Below, piece by piece: positions 9,189-18,287 of a DNA stretch of 64,000 nt. The notes under the pieces were generated by a model. The model saw nothing but the letters and a program-made list of their open reading frames with translations. It did no database searches and was not told the DNA's origin. Each line of letters starts with the position of its first letter. Within the stretch, counting starts at the first letter, position 1. The DNA comes from an uncultured Phycisphaerae bacterium (GTDB taxonomy: Bacteria > Planctomycetota > Phycisphaerae > Sedimentisphaerales > Anaerohalosphaeraceae). Location: the NCBI GenBank assembly GCA_937949545.1, contig CALEDR010000001.1, positions 62,001 through 126,000 of the forward strand, given 5' to 3'. The position numbers and the translations under genes were made by a program.

Positions 9189-10063
9189 AACCGTTTCATT
9201 TCTGTCATCGTGCGATGGCGACGGAATTTGAACTGTTTATCGAGCATCCGGACTCTGTCTATGCCGCAAACGCCGCTCGAGCGGCCTTTGACGAATTAGA
9301 CCGGCTGGAATCGCTTTTGAGCCGTTTTATTCCCAACAGTGACATCTCCCAAATCAATTCCTTACAAAAAGGACAATCAGTGATTGTTTCTCCGGAAACA
9401 ATGGAATGTCTACAAATTGCTCAGCGCCTTTATCAGGAGACCGGAGGGCTTTTTGACTGTACAGTTGGGGAATTGGTAGATTTGTGGAAGGGCTCGACAC
9501 CCTCAGAAGCCGACATTTGGGACCGGCTTTGTTCGGCGGGGATGCATCGACTGCAGATTCGGCCGGACAGGATGTCGGTTCAGGTTCATTCAGACAAACT
9601 CCGGCTGGATTTAGGGGGGCTCGGAAAGGGATTTGCAATTAAGAAAATGGCCGATGTGCTGGGCGAACGGCAGATTCAAAAAGTCCTGATTCACGGCGGG
9701 ACCAGCACCATCCTGGCGATGGATGCACCGTCAGGCCAGGCGGGTTGGCCTGTCCGCCTGACCAATCCGATTACGCAAAAGGAGATTCGGTCCCTTCTGA
9801 TGAGAAATGAGGCGCTCAGCTGCTCCGGTCTTCGGCGGGGAACCGACATGATTCGTCCGGATACCGGTCAGGCAATTCAAGATAAAACGGCAGTTTGGGT
9901 AAAAGGGGAAGACCCGGCTGTCTGTGATGGGATTTCGACGGCCGGTATGGTGATGACCCGGGAGGAAATAGAGCGGTTCAATCAAGAAAACCCTTCACTG
10001 GGTATTCTGATTCTTCTGAAAGAAAAGCCGACCGAAAAGCCCCTCCAATTTGGTCCATGGTAG
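9185..10063 (+). CDS. apbE: FAD:protein FMN transferase (ApbE family)
   Basis: 292 residues. ApbE enzymes attach FMN covalently to Thr or Ser of exported redox proteins. The sequence has the family opening (M-A-T-E-F-E-L near residue 11), L-L-S-R-F-I-P-N-S-D-I-S near residue 45, the D-L-G-G-L-G-K-G-F-A core near 139 and a C-terminal S-T-A-G-M-V motif. No signal peptide or lipobox is visible, so it looks cytoplasmic, unlike many Gram-negative ApbE lipoproteins. It is coupled to the preceding gene by an ATGA overlap. No protein with an obvious FMN-attachment motif is seen in this window, so its target is probably encoded elsewhere. Confidence 0.85.
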   Translation: MKPFHFCHRAMATEFELFIEHPDSVYAANAARAAFDELDRLESLLSRFIPNSDISQINSLQKGQSVIVSPETMECLQIAQRLYQETGGLFDCTVGELVDLWKGSTPSEADIWDRLCSAGMHRLQIRPDRMSVQVHSDKLRLDLGGLGKGFAIKKMADVLGERQIQKVLIHGGTSTILAMDAPSGQAGWPVRLTNPITQKEIRSLLMRNEALSCSGLRRGTDMIRPDTGQAIQDKTAVWVKGEDPAVCDGISTAGMVMTREEIERFNQENPSLGILILLKEKPTEKPLQFGPW

Positions 10064-10190
10064 GAAGTTGTCATTTTTTTTGCAAGTTCTGCAAGGAATT
10101 GGATGGGCAGGTGCTGGTACTTTCAGAAATCTTTGTTGATACGGCCTCCAAAATATGGATAATTCGGAAATAATCTAAAGGCGTCTCACA

Positions 10191-10260
10191 AAAAGTCCGG
10201 TTTCCCGCCTTTTTCCTCCGCTGAAGCTGCGGAGGACAGGTTTTGGGAATGACGGGAGAT
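10191..10260. repeat. Hairpin-containing intergenic repeat candidate
   Basis: In the 247-bp gap between apbE and the symporter gene, TCCTCCGC (10214-10221) and GCGGAGGA (10229-10236) form a perfect 8-bp stem with a 7-base loop. They are flanked by TTTCCCGCC and GGGAATGACGGGA, which recall the flanks of the repeat near 38611. It has no T tract on either strand, so it is more like an extragenic repeat than a terminator. I see no gene in the gap. Confidence 0.4.
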
Positions 10261-10310
10261 TTGTTAGACACAGAAAAAGACGAAGAGAACGTTTTTTAGG
10301 AGTCTGGACA

Positions 10311-12380
10311 ATGGGGATTCTGGATGTAATTGTTTTTGTTGTTTTTGTCGTCTGTGTCGTGGGGCTGGGGCTCTATAAAAGCCGCCATGAAAAGTCCGGA
10401 GAGGATTATTTTCTGGCCGGTCGAGGTCTGGTTTGGTGGCTGATAGGATTTTCTCTGATTGCCGCTAATATTTCCTCCGAGCAGTTTGTCGGAATGAGTG
10501 GGAATGCCGCCAGCCATATCGGGATGGCCATCGCCAGTTATGAATGGATGGCGGCGATTACCCTGGTTGTGGTGGCTTTCGGTTTCCTGCCTTATTTCCT
10601 GCGGGCGGGGATTTATACAATGCCGGAATTTCTCGAATACCGCTATAACACGGCCGCCCGCACCATCATGGCTGTGACGACCATTTTTATCTACATGCTT
10701 CTGCTGGGAGCGGTGACCTATTCCGGGGCCCTGACTATCAATACGATGGCCGAGGAAATGGAAATGAAAATTGTGCCGACCGTGGCTCAGGCCTCGCTGG
10801 TGATTGGAATCATTGCGATGCTGTATGTGGCGGCGGGCGGACTGAAGGCCTGTGCCTGGGCCGACCTGATTCAGGGAAGTGCTCTGATTGTCGGCGGGGC
10901 AGTCATCCTGATTTTTGCCTTTAAGATGCTCGGCAATGTTCAGGAGGCCTCTTATATCGAAGATGTAAGCACTGGAGCCGTCGGCCTGAAAACCTTCACG
11001 GGCAGTGAAGGAGCACTGGAGCGGTTTGTCTCGCTCAATAAAGTCCGGCTGAATATGTTCCTTCCGATGAGCGATGCGACCCTGCCCTGGACGGCCTTGC
11101 TGCTGGGGCTGTGGATTCCGAACTTTTATTACTGGGGTCTGAATCAGTATATCACCCAGCGGACCCTCGGTTCGGCTTCGCTGGCGGAAGGGCAGAAGGG
11201 GATTGTTTTCTCCGCTTTTATGAAACTGCTCATCCCGTTTGTCATTGTGATTCCCGGCATTATCGCTTTCAACCTGTTTGCGCCGGATATGAAGTCCAAG
11301 GCGGCGGCAGACAACGCCCCGGTTTTGGCCAAATACAGGATGGCCAATCCGAATACACAGCTTGTGCAGGTTGTTTCGCAGCCGTCCCCGGAAGTATTGG
11401 CCGCCCCGACGCAGGGGACTTTTCTGTTGGCGGTCTTTCCGAGTGAGTCGGCGCTGAAGGCAAGCCGAATCAAAAATCCGTTTGTCCTGCCGATTTTGAA
11501 AGAGAAGTACGACAAGCTCCAGGTTCAGCCCTTTACGGTCTTCGAATCGGATGACAAATCCTGGCGTGTGGTTTTTCCGTTCCTTGCTGCGGAACTGGAT
11601 GCCTATAATGCCTCAGTCCGTCAAGCCGCTCAGTCAGCGAAAGCCAAAGTGGTTACAGAGAAGTTTCTCGGCTATAAGTATGACTCCGCTCTCGGCCAGC
11701 TGCTCAGCAAAGTGCTTCCGAAAAAGAGCGGACTGGTCGGATTCGTGCTGGCGGCTTTGTTAGGGGCGATTGTCAGCTCGCTGGCCGCCATGCTCAATGC
11801 CGCTTCCACCATTTTCACGATGGATATCTACAAAAAATATCTGGCCCCGAATGCTTCCCAGAAGGCCGTTGTGGCACTCGGGCGCATCTGTGTCGTTGCG
11901 TTTACGGCTGTGGCGGTCTTTTTGGCCCCGCAGCTGGGCAACCCCAAAATCAGCAACAGCATCTTTACGATCATTCAGGAAAGCCAGGGCTTTCTGTCGC
12001 CGGGCGTGCTGGCGGTTTTTGTATTCGGCCTGGTGGTACGCCGCGGACCGGCAGTCTGCGGTGTGGCGGGGCTTGTGACCAACTTCCTTGTGTACGGCGG
12101 GCTCAAATATGTCTCAACCTTTGGCAAATTGATGGAGAATCAGGTGATGGCCTTTTTAATCGGCAACTTCCTGAATCGGATGGCCATCAGCTTTATCTTT
12201 TGTCTTTTGGTGATGGCTCTGATTACAGCAGCCAGGCCGCTGGCTCAGCCTGTCGAGTTTCGACAGAACACGACGATTCAGCTGCATTCCTCCAAAGGGG
12301 CAGCGGCCGCCGGCGTTGTGGTTGTGGTCCTGACGCTGCTTTTGTATGTGATTTTCAGTCCGCTCGGATTAGCTAAATAA
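10311..12380 (+). CDS. Sodium:solute symporter (SSS family) with a large inserted domain
   Basis: 689 residues; typical SglT-like sodium/sugar symporters have 500-550. The N-terminal half matches the family: S-G-E-D-Y-F-L-A-G-R near residue 25, N-I-S-S-E-Q-F-V-G near 54, and W-G-L-N-Q-Y-I-T-Q-R near 272. The C-terminal half resumes with G-L-V-G-F-V-L-A-A-L-L and S-S-L-A-A-M-L-N near 475-495. Between about residues 322 and 470 lies a largely hydrophilic segment absent from ordinary members. AGGAG precedes the ATG. The next gene, a GHMP sugar kinase, starts 15 bp downstream, so this probably imports the sugar that kinase phosphorylates. Confidence 0.88.
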   Translation: MGILDVIVFVVFVVCVVGLGLYKSRHEKSGEDYFLAGRGLVWWLIGFSLIAANISSEQFVGMSGNAASHIGMAIASYEWMAAITLVVVAFGFLPYFLRAGIYTMPEFLEYRYNTAARTIMAVTTIFIYMLLLGAVTYSGALTINTMAEEMEMKIVPTVAQASLVIGIIAMLYVAAGGLKACAWADLIQGSALIVGGAVILIFAFKMLGNVQEASYIEDVSTGAVGLKTFTGSEGALERFVSLNKVRLNMFLPMSDATLPWTALLLGLWIPNFYYWGLNQYITQRTLGSASLAEGQKGIVFSAFMKLLIPFVIVIPGIIAFNLFAPDMKSKAAADNAPVLAKYRMANPNTQLVQVVSQPSPEVLAAPTQGTFLLAVFPSESALKASRIKNPFVLPILKEKYDKLQVQPFTVFESDDKSWRVVFPFLAAELDAYNASVRQAAQSAKAKVVTEKFLGYKYDSALGQLLSKVLPKKSGLVGFVLAALLGAIVSSLAAMLNAASTIFTMDIYKKYLAPNASQKAVVALGRICVVAFTAVAVFLAPQLGNPKISNSIFTIIQESQGFLSPGVLAVFVFGLVVRRGPAVCGVAGLVTNFLVYGGLKYVSTFGKLMENQVMAFLIGNFLNRMAISFIFCLLVMALITAARPLAQPVEFRQNTTIQLHSSKGAAAAGVVVVVLTLLLYVIFSPLGLAK

Positions 12381-12395
12381 GGGAGAGAGTACACA

Positions 12396-13640
12396 GTGAA
12401 ATCTGTAACCAATGATCAGCAAGCCGTTGATGTTCTGCGAAAACTGGCTTCGGAACATACTCTGTCTCTGAAAGGGGCCCAAATCCGCCGCAGCTCCTCC
12501 CGGTTTTGTCTGGGGGTTGAGCACGGGGATTACAACGGGACTGAATTGTTCGGTGTCGGGACGGACCGGTTCATCTGGATGGCCTACAAGCCCAACGGAA
12601 CCAAGAAGATGCGGCTGTTCAGCGGAAATTTTCCGTCTGACGGCCTCATCGAGTTTGAATTGGGCTCTGTTCCGCCGCCTAAATCTTCCCAAATTGCCGA
12701 TACATGGGGCCGCTTTCCGTATGGCGTGGAGTATATTTTGCGGCGGGAAGGATATAAACTCACGCAGGGAATGGATGCGGTCCTGTACGGCAATATCCCC
12801 GGCGGCGGGATGAGCCGTTCGGCTTCCCTGACGCTCAATTTGATTCTGTCGATTCTGGATGTCAACGGCATTCAGGAGTCGGATACGATGAAGATTGTGG
12901 ACTTGGCTCAGGCGGTGGAAAATGACTACATCGGTTCTCCCTGCGGCAAGCTGGACCAGATTATGATTCTGTTTGCCAAGGAGGGGATGGGCACGCATTA
13001 TCGGCCGTCTGACCGTTCGATTGTCTATGTGCCGCTGGGCAAAGGAGCCCCGGAATTCCGGATTGTGGTTCTGGATACCGGGACAGTCCGGCCTGGCCTG
13101 GAAAAGTCCACATACAAACTCCGCCGGGCCGAGTGCGAGGACATGGTGCAGAAGGCCAAGGCGGCTGGCTTTTCTATCAACTGTCTGGCGGATATTCGGG
13201 ATGAAGGTCTTTACCAGAAAATCCGAAGCCGGTTTGAAAGGGAAGTGCCTCATCTGGTCAGCCGGATGACCTACATCTATAAGGCGCAAAAACGCTTTTA
13301 TGAGATGCTCGAGGCCTGGAAAAAGGGCGATATTCGGAAAGTCGGGCGGATTTTCCGCGAAGACGGGATTGGTTTGCGGGATGAGTATGTCATTTCCGGT
13401 CCGGAACTGGAGACGATGTGCGATATTGCCCGCACGGTGCCCGGCGTGCTTGGCGAGCGGATGCTGGGCGGCGGGGACAAAGGAGCCGCCGGGGCTTTGG
13501 TGTTGGCGGAAGATGCTGACAGGCTCAAACAAGCCGTCGAAACGGCGTATCCCCGCTCTCGGCCTGATTATGCCGACCGCTTTGCCGTTCATACCTGCAA
13601 AGTAGTTGAGGGGATTGCGGTGCTCAAAGAAACGCTCTGA
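12396..13640 (+). CDS. Galactokinase-like GHMP kinase
   Basis: 414 residues from a GTG start preceded by GGGAGAGAG. GHMP landmarks are present in order: a substrate loop reading G-V-E-H-G-D-Y-N-G near residue 47 (galactokinases have G-E-H-T-D-Y-N), the ATP loop P-G-G-G-M-S-R-S-A-S near 133, C-G-K-L-D-Q near 185 with the likely catalytic Asp, and the C-terminal L-G-G-G-D-K-G-A-A motif near 365. The substitutions in the first motif and the Arg in the second mean the substrate may not be galactose. It follows the symporter and ends just before a terminator, forming a two-gene uptake and phosphorylation unit. Confidence 0.8.
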   Translation: MKSVTNDQQAVDVLRKLASEHTLSLKGAQIRRSSSRFCLGVEHGDYNGTELFGVGTDRFIWMAYKPNGTKKMRLFSGNFPSDGLIEFELGSVPPPKSSQIADTWGRFPYGVEYILRREGYKLTQGMDAVLYGNIPGGGMSRSASLTLNLILSILDVNGIQESDTMKIVDLAQAVENDYIGSPCGKLDQIMILFAKEGMGTHYRPSDRSIVYVPLGKGAPEFRIVVLDTGTVRPGLEKSTYKLRRAECEDMVQKAKAAGFSINCLADIRDEGLYQKIRSRFEREVPHLVSRMTYIYKAQKRFYEMLEAWKKGDIRKVGRIFREDGIGLRDEYVISGPELETMCDIARTVPGVLGERMLGGGDKGAAGALVLAEDADRLKQAVETAYPRSRPDYADRFAVHTCKVVEGIAVLKETL

Positions 13641-13666
13641 CGCCGGCCGGAGAAAAAATGAATCAA

Positions 13667-13698
13667 ACGGGCAGCCCAACGGGTGCCCGTTTTTTTAT
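13667..13698 (+). terminator. Rho-independent terminator after the GHMP kinase
   Basis: ACGGGCA (13667-13673) pairs with TGCCCGT (13684-13690) around a 10-base loop and is followed directly by a run of seven T. Confidence 0.85.
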
Positions 13699-13712
13699 TT
13701 GAAACCGAAGCT

Positions 13713-13722
13713 ACATTTTTGT
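13713..13722 (+). promoter_or_regulatory. Activator-type box in front of the sigma-54 regulator gene
   Basis: ACATTTTTGT is the exact reverse complement of the ACAAAAATGT boxes found in front of both amt operons. It lies 48 bp before the regulator start and 4 bp before a TATAAT sequence (13727-13732) that could be a -10 element. A regulator bound here would overlap such a promoter, so negative autoregulation is plausible. That role is inference. Confidence 0.55.
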
Positions 13723-13769
13723 TAGATATAATGGGTAGATTGACAATCTTGTCTATCAGGGGATAACCG

Positions 13770-15284
<1,515 letters not shown>

Positions 15285-15297
15285 GTCCGGCGGATGT

Positions 15298-15337
15298 ACA
15301 AAAATGTAGAATCCTCTTTTAATCTGTACAAATATGT
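15298..15337 (+). promoter_or_regulatory. Paired upstream activator boxes of amt operon 1
   Basis: ACAAAAATGT (15298-15307) and ACAAATATGT (15328-15337) lie exactly 30 bp apart, about three helical turns, and end 87 bp before a -24/-12 promoter. Spacing and position match the pair in front of amt operon 2. Binding by the neighbouring sigma-54 activator is inferred. Confidence 0.65.
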
Positions 15338-15424
15338 TGTTTTCTGCAAAACGTTCTTTGTTATAAAACTTTCGCATCTGTCTGTATTTCAGTAAGATAC
15401 AGATTTTCGGCCTGCAGTTTGGTT

Positions 15425-15440
15425 TGGCATATCCCTTGCT
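15425..15440 (+). promoter_or_regulatory. Sigma-54 (-24/-12) promoter of amt operon 1
   Basis: TGGCAT-N5-TTGCT, with GG and GC ten bases apart, matches the sigma-54 consensus TGGCAY-N5-TTGCW. It is located 73 bp before the outer-membrane protein gene. Confidence 0.8.
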
Positions 15441-15512
15441 TCTTCTCTCGTTCCGTAAAAAGTTGGCGGCTGTACGCCAGCTCAGAAAGCGTCTTTTTTC
15501 GGGAGAAGAAAC

Positions 15513-16274
15513 ATGTGTATGAGACAATGGATTTGTGCAGGGATGGTATTAGCGGCGTCTGCGGCGGCGGCGGCGGAAGAAAAGGTTGCCTTCTCGCTGA
15601 CCAGTGATTTCTACAGCAAGTATGTCTGGCGCGGACACAATCTCGTGGATGACTGGGTCTGGCAGCCCTCCATCGGAGTCAGCAAGGGGCCCTGGTCGGC
15701 CGGCATCTGGGGCAATCTGGATATGACCAATGAGAACAGCCAGGCCGGAGAATTCACGGAGTATGATTTTTACGGAAGCTGTTCTTTTTCTCTTGCGGAG
15801 AATCTGACGTTGTCGCTGGGGTATATTTATTACCGTTTCCCCAGTGCCGGCAGCACCCAGGAGATGTATTCGGGTTTGTCGCTGGATGCGTTTCTTACAC
15901 CCTCCGTGACTGTTTATTATGATTTTGACGATATCAACGGGACTTACGTATCCGCCGGCATCGGCCATACCATCGAAAAAATTGCCGAGCTGAGTGAGTC
16001 CGTCTCGGTCGGTCTGGCGCTGTCCTGTGCGGTCGGGTGGGGAGATTCCAACTACAATGAAGGGTATTGGGTGGATGCCGTCGGGGACCCTCTCGATAAA
16101 AGTGCGCTCAACGACCTGAGTCTGAAAATCGCTTTTCCCTTTACCTTCGGAAAATGGACCGTAACACCGAGTCTGAATTACGGGACGATTCTGGATTCGG
16201 ATGTCCGCAAGGGGCTTCCTTCCGGGGATCGAGACCTGTTTTGGGCCGGGGTCGGTCTGGGAACAGAGTTTTAA
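15513..16274 (+). CDS. TorF/TIGR02001-like outer-membrane beta-barrel protein
   Basis: 253 residues with a signal peptide (hydrophobic stretch ending A-A-A-A-A-E near residue 22). The mature protein opens with S-D-F-Y-S-K-Y-V-W-R-G, the hallmark of the TIGR02001 / TorF-like putative porin family. Alternating strands with aromatic girdles follow, and the C-terminus is G-L-G-T-E-F, ending in Phe as outer-membrane barrels do. It is the first gene behind the sigma-54 promoter and is followed after 39 bp by the ammonium transporter. I infer a route across the outer membrane for ammonium or another nitrogen compound made under nitrogen limitation. The second in-frame ATG (15519) is an alternative start. 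Confidence 0.75.
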   Translation: MCMRQWICAGMVLAASAAAAAEEKVAFSLTSDFYSKYVWRGHNLVDDWVWQPSIGVSKGPWSAGIWGNLDMTNENSQAGEFTEYDFYGSCSFSLAENLTLSLGYIYYRFPSAGSTQEMYSGLSLDAFLTPSVTVYYDFDDINGTYVSAGIGHTIEKIAELSESVSVGLALSCAVGWGDSNYNEGYWVDAVGDPLDKSALNDLSLKIAFPFTFGKWTVTPSLNYGTILDSDVRKGLPSGDRDLFWAGVGLGTEF

Positions 16275-16313
16275 CATCTGGAAAACCCTTTATCTTTCAG
16301 AAAGGAACCAAGC

Positions 16314-17681
16314 ATGTGCGGTGATCGAGAAATTCGCTGCAGGGGATGGGAATTTGCGGTCTGTCTGCTGCTGTTGAGCGGGATTCTGTCTGCGGGAGAA
16401 GCCGCGGCACAGGAGCCGAGCGGGATTGCAGAAGTCAAAGAGACTCTGCAAGTCAATATGAATGTGATTTGGACGTGTATAGCCGCTTTTCTGGTCTTCT
16501 TTATGCAGGCCGGCTTTGCCATGGTGGAAACGGGCTTTACCCGGGCGAAAAACGCCGTGAATATTCTGATGAAAAATCTGATGGACTTTTCCGTCGGTTC
16601 GCTCGTGTTCTTTCTGGTCGGCTTTGGCCTGATGTTCGGACGGTCCAACGGGCTGTTCGGCACGACGATGTTTGCTCTGGGGGGAATCGAGCCCGGAGAG
16701 GACTGGAGCTGGACCTTCCTGATTTTCCAGACAGTTTTTGCGGCGACGGCCGCCACCATTGTTTCCGGTGCCATGGCGGAACGAACCAAGTTCATCTCCT
16801 ATCTGATTTACAGTGCAGTGATTTCGCTGGTGATTTATCCGGTCTTCGGCTCCTGGGCCTGGGGCAATCTGCTTCTGACGGACAATCGGAGCTGGCTGGC
16901 GGATTTAGGATTTCATGATTTCGCGGGTTCGACGGTTGTTCATTCCATCGGCGGCTGGCTGGCTCTGGCCGGTGCCGTTGTTCTGGGCCCTCGACTGGGA
17001 AAATACGGGCGGGACGGAAAACCGAAAGCCCTGCTCGGACACAATATTCCGTTGGCGGCTCTGGGGGTATTTATCCTCTGGTTCGGCTGGTTCGGATTTA
17101 ATCCGGGCAGCACGACGGTTGCCGGCGGAATGGTGGGGTATATTGCCGTCACAACCAATTTGGCGGCGGCGGCCGGGGCGGTTTCCTCGCTGCTGACGTC
17201 CTGGGGGGTTCTGAAGAAACCGGATCTTTCGATGGCGTTGAATGGAACCCTGGCCGGCCTGGTTGCTATTACGGCTCCGTGTGACGGGGTGACGCCGGTC
17301 GGAGCGATTGTCATCGGCCTGGTGGCGGGTGTTTTGGTGGTATTCAGCGTTCTGTTTTTTGATGCGGTTCTGAAAATTGACGACCCGGTCGGCGCCGTCA
17401 GTGTCCATGCTGTCAATGGATTTTGGGGTACTTTGGCTTATGGATTGTTTGCGATTGATGGCGGTCTCTTCTATGGAGGGGGGCTCCGTCAGTTAGGGAT
17501 TCAGCTCCTTGGAGCCGGAGTTGCTTTTGTTTGGGCATTGGGTCTGGGGCTGCTGCTGTTCTGGATTCTTCGGAATACGGTGGGTCTGCGGGTCAGTGCC
17601 GAAGAAGAAATGAAAGGTCTGGACATCGGAGAACACGGCATGGAAGCGTACAGCGGATTCCAGATTTTCAGCACCATGTAG
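16314..17681 (+). CDS. amt: Ammonium transporter Amt (copy 1)
   Basis: 455 residues with a cleavable signal (ending near A-A-A-Q) and 11 predicted membrane helices. Visible family features include [11 protein letters not shown] near residue 62, D-F-A-G-S-T-V-V-H near 202 (first pore His), [10 protein letters not shown] near 258 and [10 protein letters not shown] near 364 (second pore His). The C-terminal tail [10 protein letters not shown] is the P-II docking region. It sits in a three-gene operon (outer-membrane protein, amt, glnK) with a sigma-54 promoter. AAGGA precedes the start. Confidence 0.95.
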   Translation: MCGDREIRCRGWEFAVCLLLLSGILSAGEAAAQEPSGIAEVKETLQVNMNVIWTCIAAFLVFFMQAGFAMVETGFTRAKNAVNILMKNLMDFSVGSLVFFLVGFGLMFGRSNGLFGTTMFALGGIEPGEDWSWTFLIFQTVFAATAATIVSGAMAERTKFISYLIYSAVISLVIYPVFGSWAWGNLLLTDNRSWLADLGFHDFAGSTVVHSIGGWLALAGAVVLGPRLGKYGRDGKPKALLGHNIPLAALGVFILWFGWFGFNPGSTTVAGGMVGYIAVTTNLAAAAGAVSSLLTSWGVLKKPDLSMALNGTLAGLVAITAPCDGVTPVGAIVIGLVAGVLVVFSVLFFDAVLKIDDPVGAVSVHAVNGFWGTLAYGLFAIDGGLFYGGGLRQLGIQLLGAGVAFVWALGLGLLLFWILRNTVGLRVSAEEEMKGLDIGEHGMEAYSGFQIFSTM

Positions 17682-17710
17682 CCGAACGTTTTTCCTTAAG
17701 GAGCATGCCT

Positions 17711-18052
17711 ATGAAACTGATTATTGCGTACATCCAGCCTCATAAACTGGAAGAGGTCAAAAAAGCCCTTGTACAGGCCGAAGTCGGCAAGATGAGCGTG
17801 ACCAATTCACTCGGATGCGGAGCCCAAATGGGCTATCAGGAAAGTTATCGCGGAATCAAATTCGAGGTCAATCTGCTCAAAAAAATTCGTCTGGAGATTG
17901 CCGTCAATGACAATTTTGTAGACCGCACGGTGAATGCGATTATTTCTGCCGCACGCACCGGAGAAATCGGGGACGGAAAAATCTTTATTCTCGATTTGGC
18001 CGAATGCATTCGCATCCGAACCGGAGAAAAAGGGTCGGCGGCGATCGGCTGA
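17711..18052 (+). CDS. glnK: P-II nitrogen regulatory protein (copy 1), Phe at position 51
   Basis: 113 residues from the ATG at 17711, 8 bases after AAGGAG; an in-frame ATG at 17705 is too close to that site. P-II landmarks are Q39, G41, E44, Y46, R47 and G48 in the T-loop, the B-loop T-G-E-I-G-D-G-K, and the C-loop R-I-R. Position 51, the tyrosine uridylylated in enterobacterial GlnB/GlnK, is Phe. The usual covalent switch is therefore missing; ATP, ADP and 2-oxoglutarate sensing sites appear intact. It lies 29 bp behind amt copy 1 and should bind its C-terminal tail. Confidence 0.95.
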   Translation: MKLIIAYIQPHKLEEVKKALVQAEVGKMSVTNSLGCGAQMGYQESYRGIKFEVNLLKKIRLEIAVNDNFVDRTVNAIISAARTGEIGDGKIFILDLAECIRIRTGEKGSAAIG

Positions 18053-18070
18053 AGGACTCAGGGGACGTTT

Positions 18071-18145
18071 GGAGCCGGCAGAAAAATACAAAAATGTTTA
18101 ATCCAAATCTTGCGATTACATTTTTGTAGACTTTTCTCCGGCTCC
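18071..18145 (+). promoter_or_regulatory. Long inverted repeat holding the paired boxes of amt operon 2
   Basis: GGAGCCGG (18071-18078) and CCGGCTCC (18138-18145) are an 8-bp inverted repeat. The complementarity continues inward through A-rich sequence to the boxes ACAAAAATGT (18088-18097) and ACATTTTTGT (18118-18127). These are in opposite orientation and again 30 bp apart. The outer arms followed by ATTTT could also end transcription of operon 1, so the element may serve as both terminator and activator site. Confidence 0.65.
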
Positions 18146-18218
18146 ATTTTGATGAAAAATCCATCCGCATCTCACTTTTCTGCAGCTGTTTACGGAATTT
18201 TATTTGTTCCGGCCATTC

Positions 18219-18234
18219 TGGCATAAGGTTTGCG
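18219..18234 (+). promoter_or_regulatory. Sigma-54 (-24/-12) promoter of amt operon 2
   Basis: TGGCAT-N5-TTGCG with correct GG/GC spacing. It starts 92 bp after the end of the second box, nearly the same distance as in operon 1, and lies 53 bp before the second amt gene. Confidence 0.8.
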
Positions 18235-18287
18235 ATGAGTCCATTCTAAAACGTATCGGATGGATTTTGAAGCGAAAGGGATAACAC

